64,000 bases of DNA from Vibrio plantisponsor. GTDB lineage: Bacteria; Pseudomonadota; Gammaproteobacteria; Enterobacterales; Vibrionaceae. Position numbers and translations under genes: made by a program. Each line of letters starts with the position of its first letter. Within the stretch, counting starts at the first letter, position 1. Of this stretch, positions 49,425 through 59,321 are shown piece after piece. The DNA lies in the NCBI RefSeq assembly GCF_013041605.1, contig NZ_JABEQC010000008.1, positions 62,001-126,000 on the forward strand, written 5' to 3'. The notes below the pieces were generated by a model that made no database searches, was not told where the DNA came from, and worked only from the letters and a program-made list of their open reading frames with translations.

Positions 49425-50720
49425 ATGACCAAATCAGCTGATCTCTATAACAAAGCTCAATCAAAGATTCCTGGCGGCGTTAACTCTCCTGTTCGTGCGT
49501 TTAACGGCGTTGGTGGCTCTCCAATTTTTATTGAGCGAGCAGACGGCGCATTCATCTTTGATGCTGATGGTAAAGCATACATTGATTACGTAGGTTCTTG
49601 GGGGCCTATGATTCTTGGTCATAACCACGCAGTTATCCGTGAAGCTGTGATTAACGCGGCAAACCGTGGTTTGAGCTTCGGCGCTCCAACTGAAATCGAA
49701 ATCACCATGGCTGAGCTAGTGTCTGAGTTAGTTCCTTCAATGGAACAACTACGTATGGTGAGCTCTGGTACCGAAGCAACCATGAGTGCAATTCGCCTAG
49801 CGCGTGGTTTCACTGGTCGTGACAAGATCATCAAGTTTGAAGGTTGTTACCACGGTCACGCAGACAGCTTACTAGTAAAAGCAGGTTCAGGCGCCTTGAC
49901 GCTGGGTCAACCAAGCTCTCCTGGCGTACCTGCTGATTTTGCAAAACACACATTAACGGCACGCTTTAATGATCTTGAATCAGTGCGTGAACTGTTCGCT
50001 GCAAATAAAGGGGAAATTGCATGTATCATCGTTGAACCTGTTGCAGGCAACATGAACTGTATTCCACCAGTGGAAGGCTTCCACGAAGGTCTGCGTGAGA
50101 TCTGTGACCAAGAAGGTGCATTGTTGATATTTGATGAAGTAATGACTGGCTTCCGCGTAGCTCTTGGCGGCGCTCAAGCTCATTACAATATCAAACCTGA
50201 TTTAACCACTCTAGGTAAAGTGATTGGCGGCGGTATGCCTGTCGGCGCATTTGGTGGGCGTAAAGATGTCATGCAATTTATCGCACCAACAGGCCCTGTA
50301 TACCAAGCAGGTACATTGTCAGGAAACCCAGTAGCGATGGCAGCGGGTCTTGCGTGTCTGAGTCTTCTGAAAGAAGAAGGTAACGAGAAACGTCTTGCAT
50401 TTAAAACTAAGCAATTGGCCGACGGTTTTAAATATCTTGCAGATAAGCATGGAATCCCAATGGTAGTAAACCAAGTGGGCGGTATGTTTGGCTTCTTCTT
50501 CACTGATCAGGAAAGTATTACTTGCTACGAAGACGTGACCAAATGCGATATCGAACGCTTTAAGCGCTTCTTCCACTTAATGTTGGACAAAGGTGTTTAC
50601 CTTGCTCCGTCAGCGTTTGAAGCAAGCTTTACTTCTCTGGCTCACGGTTCAAGAGAAATCGAAGCGACACTTGAAGCTGCGGATCATTGTTTAGCTGTTA
50701 TTGCAGCTGAAGCGAAATAA
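49425..50720 (+). CDS. hemL: Glutamate-1-semialdehyde 2,1-aminomutase
   Basis: A 431-aa PLP-dependent aminotransferase of the C5 tetrapyrrole pathway, making 5-aminolevulinate. The PLP lysine lies in [18 protein letters not shown] (about 261-278, Lys265). The [14 protein letters not shown] (about 120-133) and FDEVMTGFR motifs bind the cofactor. GAGG lies upstream of the ATG (AAAGAGGAAG). The gene is followed by a terminator. Length equals the family norm. Confidence 0.97.
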   Translation: MTKSADLYNKAQSKIPGGVNSPVRAFNGVGGSPIFIERADGAFIFDADGKAYIDYVGSWGPMILGHNHAVIREAVINAANRGLSFGAPTEIEITMAELVSELVPSMEQLRMVSSGTEATMSAIRLARGFTGRDKIIKFEGCYHGHADSLLVKAGSGALTLGQPSSPGVPADFAKHTLTARFNDLESVRELFAANKGEIACIIVEPVAGNMNCIPPVEGFHEGLREICDQEGALLIFDEVMTGFRVALGGAQAHYNIKPDLTTLGKVIGGGMPVGAFGGRKDVMQFIAPTGPVYQAGTLSGNPVAMAAGLACLSLLKEEGNEKRLAFKTKQLADGFKYLADKHGIPMVVNQVGGMFGFFFTDQESITCYEDVTKCDIERFKRFFHLMLDKGVYLAPSAFEASFTSLAHGSREIEATLEAADHCLAVIAAEAK

Positions 50721-50741
50721 CGCACAACCAGTTTGAACAAT

Positions 50742-50761
50742 AAGGCTGCTTCGGCAGCCTT
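50742..50761. terminator. hemL terminator
   Basis: 8-bp stem AAGGCTGC / GCAGCCTT with a TTCG tetraloop, then TAATTTATTT. It also lies immediately after the small minus-strand gene, and may serve both. Confidence 0.85.
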
Positions 50762-50764
50762 AAT

Positions 50765-50884
50765 TTATTTCCAGTTGGCAATAACAAGTACAACCAGAAC
50801 GGCGACAACAACGCCAATCATTGAAATTCTGCGACGTCTTACATTCTTAGTTTCGCAACACTTCTCATCATTGCAACATCCCAT
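50765..50884 (-). CDS. 39-aa Cys-rich membrane peptide (unknown)
   Basis: A 39-residue frame starting MGCCNDEKCCETKNVRRRR, with two CC pairs, a basic patch and then a single hydrophobic helix (about 22-36) ending IANWK. AAGAGGG lies 4 bases before the ATG at 50,884, a good ribosome site, and the stop precedes the terminator by a few bases. It would be an inner-membrane peptide with a Cys4 cytoplasmic head able to bind metal. The longer frame to 50,977 is not needed. I do not recognise a named family. Coding is likely but unproven. Confidence 0.6.
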   Translation of the reverse strand: MGCCNDEKCCETKNVRRRRISMIGVVVAVLVVLVIANWK

Positions 50885-50960
50885 ATAACCCTCTTCATTG
50901 CTAACTAACTGAATTACAGCCATTATAAACATACTTATTTGATTCCAAGGACAGCCAAAA

Positions 50961-52046
50961 GTGCCAGAAAAAATCAAAATTTCATCCAGTCATTGGGTTC
51001 TTGTTATTGCCCTGCTCATCGCTGGTTTCGCCTGCTACTTACTTGTAGAACCCTATATCAATTCAATTGTGATGGCATTCATTATTTCCATGCTGATGAT
51101 TCCTCTGCATGAAAAATTAGACAACATGATGCCCTCACACAGAAACATCTCATCATTGCTTTCCTGCATTATTCTGACATTTATTATTGTCATTCCGCTG
51201 CTTTTCGTATTTGCGGCGATCGTCCAGCAAGGATCTAAATTTTCTCAGAATGTTTATCAGTGGGTCACCCATGGCGGCATTCAGACTCTGTTTAACCATC
51301 CTTTGGTGATTAAAGGACTCGCTTTCGCTAATCAGTATTTACCTTTTGATGGTATTAACCCACAACAAATCGCGCAGAAAATTGCACAGTTCGCCACCAG
51401 CTTTGGCACTAATCTGGTTGGTATCAGCGCTAAGATACTGGGTGATGCGACAAGTTTTATTATGAGCTTCTTCTTGATGCTGTTTGTTCTGTTTTTCTTG
51501 CTAAGAGACAGAGAAAAGATCATTTCGACCATTCGTCACATACTGCCGCTGTCTCGCAGCCAAGAAGATCGCTTGCTGGATGAGATTGAAAGCGTGTCCA
51601 AATCAGCAGTGATGGGATCTTTCCTTACTGCGATCGCTCAGGGCGTTGCTGGTGGTATTGGTATGTGGTTAGCAGGCTTTCCGGGATTGTTCTGGGGAAC
51701 CATGATGGGGTTTGCGTCGTTTATTCCTGTCGTCGGTACAGCTCTCATTTGGATCCCAACCGCGACATATCTATTCCTCACCGGTGAGACAACTTGGGCT
51801 ATCTTCCTTACCGTATGGAGCGTGGCCATTGTTGGCTCTATCGACAACTTACTCAGACCTTTCCTGATGCAAGGCAGTGCAGGAATGAACACGCTGATGA
51901 TCTTCTTCTCGCTGCTGGGAGGTATTCAGCTGTTTGGTCTGATTGGCCTTATCTATGGTCCACTGATCTTCGCGATCGCCATCGTACTGTTTAATATTTA
52001 CGAAGAAGAGTTCCATAACTTCCTCGAAAACCAAGACAACAGCTAA
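50961..52046 (+). CDS. AI-2E-family permease (YdiK-like)
   Basis: A 361-aa polytopic protein of the AI-2E transporter family (formerly UPF0118), with about seven to eight helices. The N-terminal hairpin (about 12-50), an extracytoplasmic region (about 90-150) and a C-terminal helix bundle with PGLFWGTMMGFASFIPVVGT (about 235-254) are typical. Start is GTG at 50,961. Family members include TqsA and YdiK, but substrates differ; the family name does not prove AI-2 export. It is followed 87 bases later by rsmC. Confidence 0.85.
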   Translation: MPEKIKISSSHWVLVIALLIAGFACYLLVEPYINSIVMAFIISMLMIPLHEKLDNMMPSHRNISSLLSCIILTFIIVIPLLFVFAAIVQQGSKFSQNVYQWVTHGGIQTLFNHPLVIKGLAFANQYLPFDGINPQQIAQKIAQFATSFGTNLVGISAKILGDATSFIMSFFLMLFVLFFLLRDREKIISTIRHILPLSRSQEDRLLDEIESVSKSAVMGSFLTAIAQGVAGGIGMWLAGFPGLFWGTMMGFASFIPVVGTALIWIPTATYLFLTGETTWAIFLTVWSVAIVGSIDNLLRPFLMQGSAGMNTLMIFFSLLGGIQLFGLIGLIYGPLIFAIAIVLFNIYEEEFHNFLENQDNS

Positions 52047-52133
52047 AAAGCTTCATGCTTGGAGCCGACTATGCGAGAATCGGCTCCAAAATTGAATCTA
52101 GCTTAATCGAACCTAAAAGATAACAGGCTCTAA

Positions 52134-53159
52134 ATGTCTAATTACATTACCCCAAGCCAAATTGCACAACGCCAGCTTGCGTACTTTGAGAACAAAAAAG
52201 TACTTGTAGCAGGTGAAGCCGAAGATCTGTTTCCTGTCGAACTTGCCAAGCACTGTGTTTCCGTTTCTGTGTTTACCACCAACTATGGCTACTATCGTCA
52301 GCTTAAATCGAAATCAGCGATTAGCGTCCATTTTGGTGCTGAGCTAGAAGGCGATATCGATGCAGATATGGTGCTTCTCTACTGGCCAAAAGCAAAGATG
52401 GAAGCGGAATATCTGCTTGCTATGTTGATGGCAAAACTTGGGATCAATACAGAGATCGTCGTGGTCGGCGAAAACCGCTCTGGTGTAAAAAGCATCGAGA
52501 AGATGTTTGCAGATTATGGCAGTGTGACAAAGTTCGATTCTGCCCGCCGCTGCTCTTTTTATTGGGGTCAATGTCTAGAACAGCCAAAAGCTTTCCAGAT
52601 CGAAGACTGGTTCAAGTCTTATACCGTTCAATATCAACAACATGAACTTACCATTCGTAGCTTGCCTGGCGTATTCAGCCATGGTGAGTTTGATCTGGGC
52701 AGCCGATTACTGCTCGATACCTTGCCGAATCTCAGTGGTAAAGTGCTTGATTTTGGTTGCGGAGCCGGTGTTCTTGGCTGCGTGATGGCGACACTGAACA
52801 CGGATATTCAACTGGAAATGTGTGATATTAGTGCGTTGGCTGTTCGCTCAAGTGAAGAAACACTGAAAGCCAATCAATTATCTGGCCGTGTATTCGCTTC
52901 GGATATCTATTCAGATACCGCGTCAGACTATAACTTCATCGTCACTAACCCTCCGTTCCATGCTGGTTTAGACACCAGCTACAACGCAACGGAAACCTTA
53001 TTAGAGAAAGCGCCGAACCATTTAACCACTAACGGTGAACTGTTCGTTGTAGCCAATAGTTTCTTGAAGTACCCACCGATTATTGAACAGTCTTTAGGTA
53101 ATTGCGAGACGTTAAATAAGACCAGCAAATTCGCTATTTATCAAGCAAAAAAATCCTAA
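52134..53159 (+). CDS. rsmC: 16S rRNA m2G1207 methyltransferase RsmC
   Basis: A 341-aa methyltransferase made of two MT-like domains, the first (about 1-160) degenerate and the second (about 165-341) catalytic. The SAM loop is [13 protein letters not shown] (about 203-215) and the N2-guanine motif is TNPPFH (about 264-269). It methylates G1207 on assembled 30S subunits. Length is as in E. coli (343 aa). It immediately precedes chiS on the same strand; no terminator is apparent between, so cotranscription is possible. Confidence 0.93.
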   Translation: MSNYITPSQIAQRQLAYFENKKVLVAGEAEDLFPVELAKHCVSVSVFTTNYGYYRQLKSKSAISVHFGAELEGDIDADMVLLYWPKAKMEAEYLLAMLMAKLGINTEIVVVGENRSGVKSIEKMFADYGSVTKFDSARRCSFYWGQCLEQPKAFQIEDWFKSYTVQYQQHELTIRSLPGVFSHGEFDLGSRLLLDTLPNLSGKVLDFGCGAGVLGCVMATLNTDIQLEMCDISALAVRSSEETLKANQLSGRVFASDIYSDTASDYNFIVTNPPFHAGLDTSYNATETLLEKAPNHLTTNGELFVVANSFLKYPPIIEQSLGNCETLNKTSKFAIYQAKKS

Positions 53160-53321
53160 CAATTGGTTACAAATTAGCTAAAAGTGCGCCTATGTCCACG
53201 CTTTAAGTGGGACTTACTTGTCAAAGAAAAAAAACTTGTTAACTTCTGCGTAACCCGTTTTTACTCAATCACACAACTTGCAGGTTTTCCTGCAAGTTTC
53301 ATTGAAAGAATTCTCTTTGAT

Positions 53322-56300
53322 ATGTTCAGGTTTTATCGCAGGCAAAAGTTTAAACGCTTACAAAACACCTTGATGCTGGCCTTTCTGGTTCTCAGCATTA
53401 CTCCACTGACTGTAACAGCTATTTTCTTCTTGAAGTCTCATATTGACGATCTTCAAGAACAAAGTACCTCTCACCTTCTGTCTGTTCGAGATACTAAACA
53501 ACAGCAAGTTATCGACTACCTCAACGCCAAAGAGTCTGAGGTGATGGGTTTTGTCCGCTCAGAGCTTGCTTACGCCAGTGGCGGACGATTTTATGGCCTC
53601 GTCAACGCTTTTACACGTTTGGGCGAAAACATTGAACAAGCCAGAGAGAACGCTCAACAGCGCTATATACTAGGTTCCGGAGATCAGGTTAAAACGTCGG
53701 TGTTACCGCAATCCAGTAGCTATGTCGGCAGTGAGCGCTACCGCCTTTTGCATAAACGCTATCACTGGGCATACATGGAGTTACTCAAACGCTCTGATTT
53801 CGATGATATTTTATTGGTCGACTTGCACGGTAATGTCACTTACTCCATCAATAAAAATGAAGAGTTCGGTACCAACCTGTTTAGCGGAAAATTCAAAGAC
53901 TCAAACTTAGGCCAAACCTTTCAGCGCTTGGAACAGTCCGTTTCCGAGCACAGAAAAACCAACGAGGATTTTACCCCAGTTATTCAGTCCGATTTTATTG
54001 AAGAAAACGGACCACAATACGCTTGGTTTGGCGCACCGATTATCCAGCAAGGTTATCTGCATAGCTACGCGATGTTCCGCTTGCCAAACAAGGGAATCAC
54101 CAAACTCATAGCTGATAGCAGCAACTCACCAATGCGGACACTTCTTGTTGGTCAGGATCACCGCTCGCGGACACTTTCTTACCTACAAGATGACATCGAT
54201 AAAAGCCGTGAAGTCATTAGCTTAGCCTTATCTGGTAAGCAAGATGTAGGCACTTACACCGACGCCGTTGGTGAAAAGAACATCGCGGCTTATGCTCCGA
54301 TCAACCTAAACAGCACACATTGGGCTATTGTCGTAGAACTGCCCGAAAAAGAGGCTTTTGCGCGAGTAAACCAGTTAGAAAAACTGTTCATTTTTGCCAT
54401 GCTTACCGCCATCGTGCTAGTGGTTATCGCGTCACACATGCTTTCAAACTTCATTACTTCACCACTGTTAAGGCTAACCTGGGCAGCTGAACGTGCATCG
54501 GCTGGCGATCTCGATGAAAGTATGATTAATACCGATCGTAAAGATGAAATTGGTCGTCTTGCGGTAAGCTTTGAACGTATGCAGCGTTCCATTAGAGAAA
54601 AAATCCAACTCATCAAATCACAAAACAGTGAGTTGGAGAAAAATATCCAAATCATTCGTAAACAAAACGATGAACTGCAACTAGCGAACAAGCTCAAAGA
54701 TGAGTTTCTAGCCACAACCTCTCACGAGCTGAGAACCCCTCTGCACGGCATGATTGGTATAGCAGAAGCCTTAATCTCTGGCGCAAACGGCCCTATTACC
54801 TCTGATCACAAATATCAGTTGGATATCATTGCCACCAGTGGGCAACGCCTTGCTCGGCTGGTCGATAACTTACTCGACTACCATAAAATGCGTTATGGAG
54901 ACTTGGATATTCAGTGTGATGCGGTTGATCTGTCCAGCTCAACACGTTTGGTGCTAGAACTCTCTAACCACCTGTTGGGTAAGAAGCCGATCCGAATCAT
55001 CAATCAAATTTCCGACAATCAGTTCTGGGTTTCCGCCGATCCGCAGCGTTTAGAGCAAGTGCTGTATAACCTGATTGGTAACGCGATCAAATATACGTCG
55101 GAAGGTAAGATTGTTATCTCTGCTTCTCAAATTGATGATCAGGTTCGCGTCCAAGTTGTCGATACCGGTCAAGGCATTCCCGCCGAGCAGTTGGAACATA
55201 TCTTTGAACCGCTCATCCAAGGAACCGTCGAAACTAACCGCTATCGCCAAGGTTCAGGTTTAGGCTTATCGATTAGCCGACAACTGATTGAACTGATGAA
55301 CGGCACTCTTTATGTCAGCAGCCAACCGCTGGTTGGCACAACATTCAGCTTCACGTTGCCTATTGCTTCAGCAGAAGATATTGAGCGAGCGAGACTGACT
55401 GAACAGCCTCACTACCAAGTACTTGAAGTTGGAGAGGTTGAGCTGCCCGATACCAGCAATTTGCCGGAGAACAGTGACGGACCTTTACTGCTGGTTGCCG
55501 ATGACGAACCTGTAAACCTGCGAATTCTGGACAGCTTCTTACACTTAGAAGGCTACCGCGTACGCACCGTTGCTGATGGTAACGAAGTGCTCAGGGCCGT
55601 TGAGAACGAAAAGCCAGAACTACTGCTGCTCGATATTATGATGCCGGGCATGAGCGGTTACCAAGTGTGCGAAAAGCTGAGAGAAAAATACAGCCTCACC
55701 GATTTGCCTATCATCATGCTTACTGCTCTGAATCAAACAGAAGATCGCTTGAGAGGCTTTGCCGCTGGCGCGAATGACTATCTGTCAAAACCGTTCAATA
55801 AAAAAGAATTAGCAGCTAGGATTCATGCTCATATGGCTGCAAGTCAGGCAGAACAAAGACGACTAGAAAATCTTGAGTTACAAAACGAACTCAAACAAAG
55901 AAATGTCGTCGAAGCCGATTTGCTCGAAACACAAGAACGTTTGCTGGAACAGTTAGAATCAGCACCGGAAGCTATTGTATGCCTCAAAGAAAACAACAAG
56001 GTTCTGTTCGCAAACCAAGCGGCATCTAGGCTGTTTAAGCGCACACAAGAGCAGCTGAAACGCTCTAGTGCTGAAGAGCTTTTTTCCCATAAGCATCTCA
56101 ACATTAGCCAGCAACACTATTGTGGCGAAGTCGATATTTTTGTCGGAGATTCACGCCTTCATTTACCTGCCGATATTCTAAAGCTTCCTAAAGGCTCTGG
56201 AATGCAGGCTATATACATTTTAAATGTTGGAGGGGCTCAGAGCGCACAAAGAATACAAAACCTCGAAACAGCGGTTGATGCTCTATCGAGTTATGCGTTT

Positions 56301-56708
56301 AGTGGCGATAAAGAAAGACTGCAGCAACTTAAAGAGCTGGGCGGAGAGTTCACCAGAATTGCAGATAAAGCAGAAGGCGATAATCAATCCAAGCAAGAGC
56401 TTATGCGCGCTGTGCTTGTCGATGCGATGACAAGCGCCCTCAACTACTGGGAGAAAGCTCCCGGCCAAACCAAGTTCACTTTTGCAGAACAAAGCGGACT
56501 GTGGCGTGTTTACTTGGACAGAAGTACATTACAAACACGTACACTCGACAAGTATCTGCGCATCGAAACGCTTCCGAAAACCCCACGCTGGCGTACCGTA
56601 CTAAACTCGCTCGATTACATCCTTGAGCATCACAATGAGCCGGGGTCAGAACGTATTCACCTTGAAGCCCTGCGTAACAAGTTGCAGAAACTTATCGCAG
56701 CTATGTAA
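53322..56708 (+). CDS. chiS: ChiS, chitin-responsive hybrid sensor kinase and DNA-binding regulator
   Basis: A 1128-aa membrane regulator. TM1 is about 17-38 and TM2 about 352-374, with a periplasmic sensor between. HAMP (about 375-425), coiled coil, HisKA with SHELRTPLHG (His468), HATPase with GQGIPAEQ and GSGLGLSI, a receiver with LLLLDIMMPG (Asp771) and a C-terminal region follow. Family members keep a PAS-like part (about 885-960) and a final DNA-binding domain (about the last 100 residues). In V. cholerae ChiS is activated when chitin oligosaccharides bind CBP and directly binds the chb promoter. I trimmed the start to 53,322 because the protein then matches V. cholerae length (about 1129); cbp follows. 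Confidence 0.93.
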   Translation: MFRFYRRQKFKRLQNTLMLAFLVLSITPLTVTAIFFLKSHIDDLQEQSTSHLLSVRDTKQQQVIDYLNAKESEVMGFVRSELAYASGGRFYGLVNAFTRLGENIEQARENAQQRYILGSGDQVKTSVLPQSSSYVGSERYRLLHKRYHWAYMELLKRSDFDDILLVDLHGNVTYSINKNEEFGTNLFSGKFKDSNLGQTFQRLEQSVSEHRKTNEDFTPVIQSDFIEENGPQYAWFGAPIIQQGYLHSYAMFRLPNKGITKLIADSSNSPMRTLLVGQDHRSRTLSYLQDDIDKSREVISLALSGKQDVGTYTDAVGEKNIAAYAPINLNSTHWAIVVELPEKEAFARVNQLEKLFIFAMLTAIVLVVIASHMLSNFITSPLLRLTWAAERASAGDLDESMINTDRKDEIGRLAVSFERMQRSIREKIQLIKSQNSELEKNIQIIRKQNDELQLANKLKDEFLATTSHELRTPLHGMIGIAEALISGANGPITSDHKYQLDIIATSGQRLARLVDNLLDYHKMRYGDLDIQCDAVDLSSSTRLVLELSNHLLGKKPIRIINQISDNQFWVSADPQRLEQVLYNLIGNAIKYTSEGKIVISASQIDDQVRVQVVDTGQGIPAEQLEHIFEPLIQGTVETNRYRQGSGLGLSISRQLIELMNGTLYVSSQPLVGTTFSFTLPIASAEDIERARLTEQPHYQVLEVGEVELPDTSNLPENSDGPLLLVADDEPVNLRILDSFLHLEGYRVRTVADGNEVLRAVENEKPELLLLDIMMPGMSGYQVCEKLREKYSLTDLPIIMLTALNQTEDRLRGFAAGANDYLSKPFNKKELAARIHAHMAASQAEQRRLENLELQNELKQRNVVEADLLETQERLLEQLESAPEAIVCLKENNKVLFANQAASRLFKRTQEQLKRSSAEELFSHKHLNISQQHYCGEVDIFVGDSRLHLPADILKLPKGSGMQAIYILNVGGAQSAQRIQNLETAVDALSSYAFSGDKERLQQLKELGGEFTRIADKAEGDNQSKQELMRAVLVDAMTSALNYWEKAPGQTKFTFAEQSGLWRVYLDRSTLQTRTLDKYLRIETLPKTPRWRTVLNSLDYILEHHNEPGSERIHLEALRNKLQKLIAAM

Positions 56709-56740
56709 CACCATTAGCAGCAATAATCATCAACTCTAAT

Positions 56741-56763
56741 AGCCCACTGACGTGGGCTTTTTT
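56741..56763 (+). terminator. chiS terminator
   Basis: 7-bp stem AGCCCAC / GTGGGCT with a TGAC loop, continuing into TTTTT. Confidence 0.88.
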
Positions 56764-57506
56764 ATGCGTGTTAGTTAAATCACTTCCCACCCATTCTCAC
56801 CCTCTTCGGTAAGGCTTTTTAGCTAAGAGGAGGCATCTACAAAAGCAGCCATTAGCGTTCTTTAGAGGCATTCCTGACTTCATATCAGTAACTGAGAGTT
56901 CAAACTTAACCATGCTGTAGAGACGTTTCACTTAAGTTAATTTACGAAGAAAATTAATGCGTTTATTTTTAGTTATTGTCGTTAGAATTACCTCATTTCC
57001 AGCCCCAAAAAGCAGCTGGAGATAGCATAAAAAGAACAAATTGTTTGGCCGTGGGATTTGAATCACAACAATTCGCCAGAATTAATTCATGAAAACAAAT
57101 TAACGGAGAAAAGTGGTAGTGACAATAATCTCACTTTATTGAAAAGTGAAAACACACCAACAAAATCAGAGCCAGAGAAGTGAGCAAGTACTTACAACAA
57201 ACCAAAAGACACGCAATTTATAAGCTTTTATGACCGAGATAAAACGGTTAAAACATCATCAACCACAACTAATTTTGACGTTAATGACGGAGAACGGATG
57301 AGTTTTGACGTTTTTAACGAGAAATGGAATTGCTAAATGTTCGTACAAAGTGTTTTCTTACCTCAGCCAACGGTTTACAGGCCACTCATATTCCCCCCTG
57401 CTCCTCCGCTGGTGGAACTCAATATGAGGTAAATCTTTGGAAATTGTTCATCCCATGATGACATTCATATCCATTCGTGAAATGAAGCAAACAGTAAGGA
57501 ACAGCT
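56764..57506 (+). promoter_or_regulatory. cbp (chitin operon) regulatory region
   Basis: 743 bp with no gene. In order: a CRP-like site TGGGA-N6-TCACA (57,052-57,067); an inverted repeat TCACTTT / AAAGTGA (57,131-57,149); a SlmA-like palindrome GCAAGTACTTAC (57,184-57,195); and a direct repeat TTTTGACGTT at 57,273-57,282 and 57,303-57,312, exactly 30 bp apart. In V. cholerae the chb promoter is activated by ChiS and SlmA. Which repeat binds which protein here is inference. No convincing -10 box was found. Confidence 0.55.
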
Positions 57507-59177
57507 ATGCTTGCCAATATTAAAAAGACAGCACTCGCAACAGCCGTTATCGCTGGAGCAATTAGCGTCTCAGCTCCTGCATTAGCACGCAGTGAGCTAA
57601 CCATAGTACCCGATTTCTACCCAACTATGGTTCGTAACTTCAACCCGTACTTAGCAACAAACCTACGTACAACCACAGATTTCATCTATGAACCATTAGT
57701 GATTTTCAACGAGATGAAAGGCAACACTCCGGTGATGCGTCTTGCAGAAAGCTACAAAATGGCTGACGACTTAATGAGCGTGACATTTAACGTTCGTAAA
57801 GGCGTGAAATGGTCTGATGGCCAAGCGTTTACTGCAGATGACATCCTATTTTCTTACCAATTACTGAAGAATAAACCTGAGCTTGACCAACGCGGTATCA
57901 ACAAATGGGTTAAGAGTGTAGAGAGAGTAAATGAATACACCGTACGCTTCGAACTGACTGAAGCGAACTCAAACGTACCATACGAAATTTCGCTTGTTCC
58001 GATCGTAGCTGAGCACATCTGGAAAGATGTCAAAGAACCAACCACTTTCACCAATGAAAACCCTGTTGGTACTGGTCCGTTTACTGAAATCGACACCTTC
58101 ACTCCGCAACTTTACATTCAGTGCCGTAACCCTAACTACTGGGATGCAGCAAACCTAGAAGTTGACTGTTTACGCGTTCCACAAATCGCAAACAACGATC
58201 AGCTATTAGGTAAAGTCGTGAACTCTGAGCTGGATTGGACTTCATCATTCATTCCTGACATTGATCGCACTTATGCAGCAGCAAGTACTAAGCACCACTA
58301 CTGGTACCCAGCATCTGGTACTCAAGCTTTCGTGGTTAACTTCAAAAACCCAGATCCAGCAAAACATGAAGCTCTGAACAATGTAGATTTCCGTCGCGCA
58401 TTCTCTATGGCGATTGACCGTCAAACCATTATCGACATCGCATTCTACGGTGGCGGTACAGTGAACGACTTCGCGTCAGGTCTAGGTTATGCATTTGAAG
58501 CTTGGTCTGATGAAGAAGTGCACAACAAGTACAAAGGCTTTAACACTTACAATGCTGAAGGTGCAAAAGCACTTCTAGCTAAAGCAGGCTTTAAAGATGT
58601 GAACGGTGACGGCTTTGTCGACACACCTTCAGGTAAATCTTTCGAGTTACTGATTCAATCTCCAAACGGCTGGACTGACTTCAACAACACAGTTCAACTT
58701 GCAGTAGAACAACTTAATGAAGTGGGTATCCAAGCGAAAGCTCGTACTCCTGAGTTTGCTGTTTACAACGAAGCAATGCTGAAAGGTACTTACGATGTAG
58801 CATACACAAACTACTTCCACGGTGCTGACCCTTACCTATACTGGAACAGTGCATATCACTCAGCACTTCAAGGTGGTGAAGGTATGCCTCGCTTCGCAAT
58901 GCACTTCTACAAAAACGACAAGCTAGACGGTCTACTAGATAGCTTCTACAAAACAGCCGATAAGAACGAGCAAGTACAAATTGCTCATGGTATTCAGAAA
59001 ATCATCGCTGAAAACCAAGTTACTATCCCTGTATTGTCAGGTGCTTGGATGTACCAATACAACACCACTCGATTCACTGGTTGGTGGAGCGAAGACAACC
59101 CGAAAGGTCGTCCAAGCGTATGGGCTGGTATCCCAGAACGTCTACTTCACGTACTGGACCTAAAACCAGTTAAGTAA
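57507..59177 (+). CDS. cbp: Periplasmic chitin-oligosaccharide binding protein (CBP)
   Basis: A 556-aa SBP_bac_5-family (Opp/dipeptide type) binding protein. The signal peptide MLANIKKTALATAVIAGAISVSAPALA ends before RSELTIVPDF (written in two parts here). The family motif GVKWSDGQAFTADDILFSYQ (about 93-112) is present. It has four Cys at most near 206-220 that may pair. It delivers GlcNAc oligomers to the transporter and, in V. cholerae, holds ChiS inactive until bound to them. AAGGA precedes the ATG. It is the first gene of the operon and is followed by a hairpin. Confidence 0.92.
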   Translation: MLANIKKTALATAVIAGAISVSAPALARSELTIVPDFYPTMVRNFNPYLATNLRTTTDFIYEPLVIFNEMKGNTPVMRLAESYKMADDLMSVTFNVRKGVKWSDGQAFTADDILFSYQLLKNKPELDQRGINKWVKSVERVNEYTVRFELTEANSNVPYEISLVPIVAEHIWKDVKEPTTFTNENPVGTGPFTEIDTFTPQLYIQCRNPNYWDAANLEVDCLRVPQIANNDQLLGKVVNSELDWTSSFIPDIDRTYAAASTKHHYWYPASGTQAFVVNFKNPDPAKHEALNNVDFRRAFSMAIDRQTIIDIAFYGGGTVNDFASGLGYAFEAWSDEEVHNKYKGFNTYNAEGAKALLAKAGFKDVNGDGFVDTPSGKSFELLIQSPNGWTDFNNTVQLAVEQLNEVGIQAKARTPEFAVYNEAMLKGTYDVAYTNYFHGADPYLYWNSAYHSALQGGEGMPRFAMHFYKNDKLDGLLDSFYKTADKNEQVQIAHGIQKIIAENQVTIPVLSGAWMYQYNTTRFTGWWSEDNPKGRPSVWAGIPERLLHVLDLKPVK

Positions 59178-59190
59178 ACGTTAGTTCTTT

Positions 59191-59211
59191 GCGGCGTACT
59201 TAGTACGCCGC
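59191..59211 (+). other. Intercistronic hairpin after cbp
   Basis: 9-bp stem GCGGCGTAC / GTACGCCGC with a 3-base TTA loop and no T-run. It probably protects the upstream cbp mRNA from 3' decay or trims downstream expression, so CBP exceeds the permease. Confidence 0.7.
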
Positions 59212-59321
59212 CTATTTAAATCCCCACTATTTGAAAAACAGATGGCGCCATGCGTCAGGGGATTTCTCGCTCTAAATTTCGCTAGCACGTAAACAAATAT
59301 CGGGTGAGTAAGGTGTAAGTT

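Noticed and set aside
57305..57339. TTGACG as -35 box of a cbp promoter
   Set aside because: At 16-18 bases spacing there is no acceptable -10 hexamer, so the repeat is reported as a protein-binding candidate instead.
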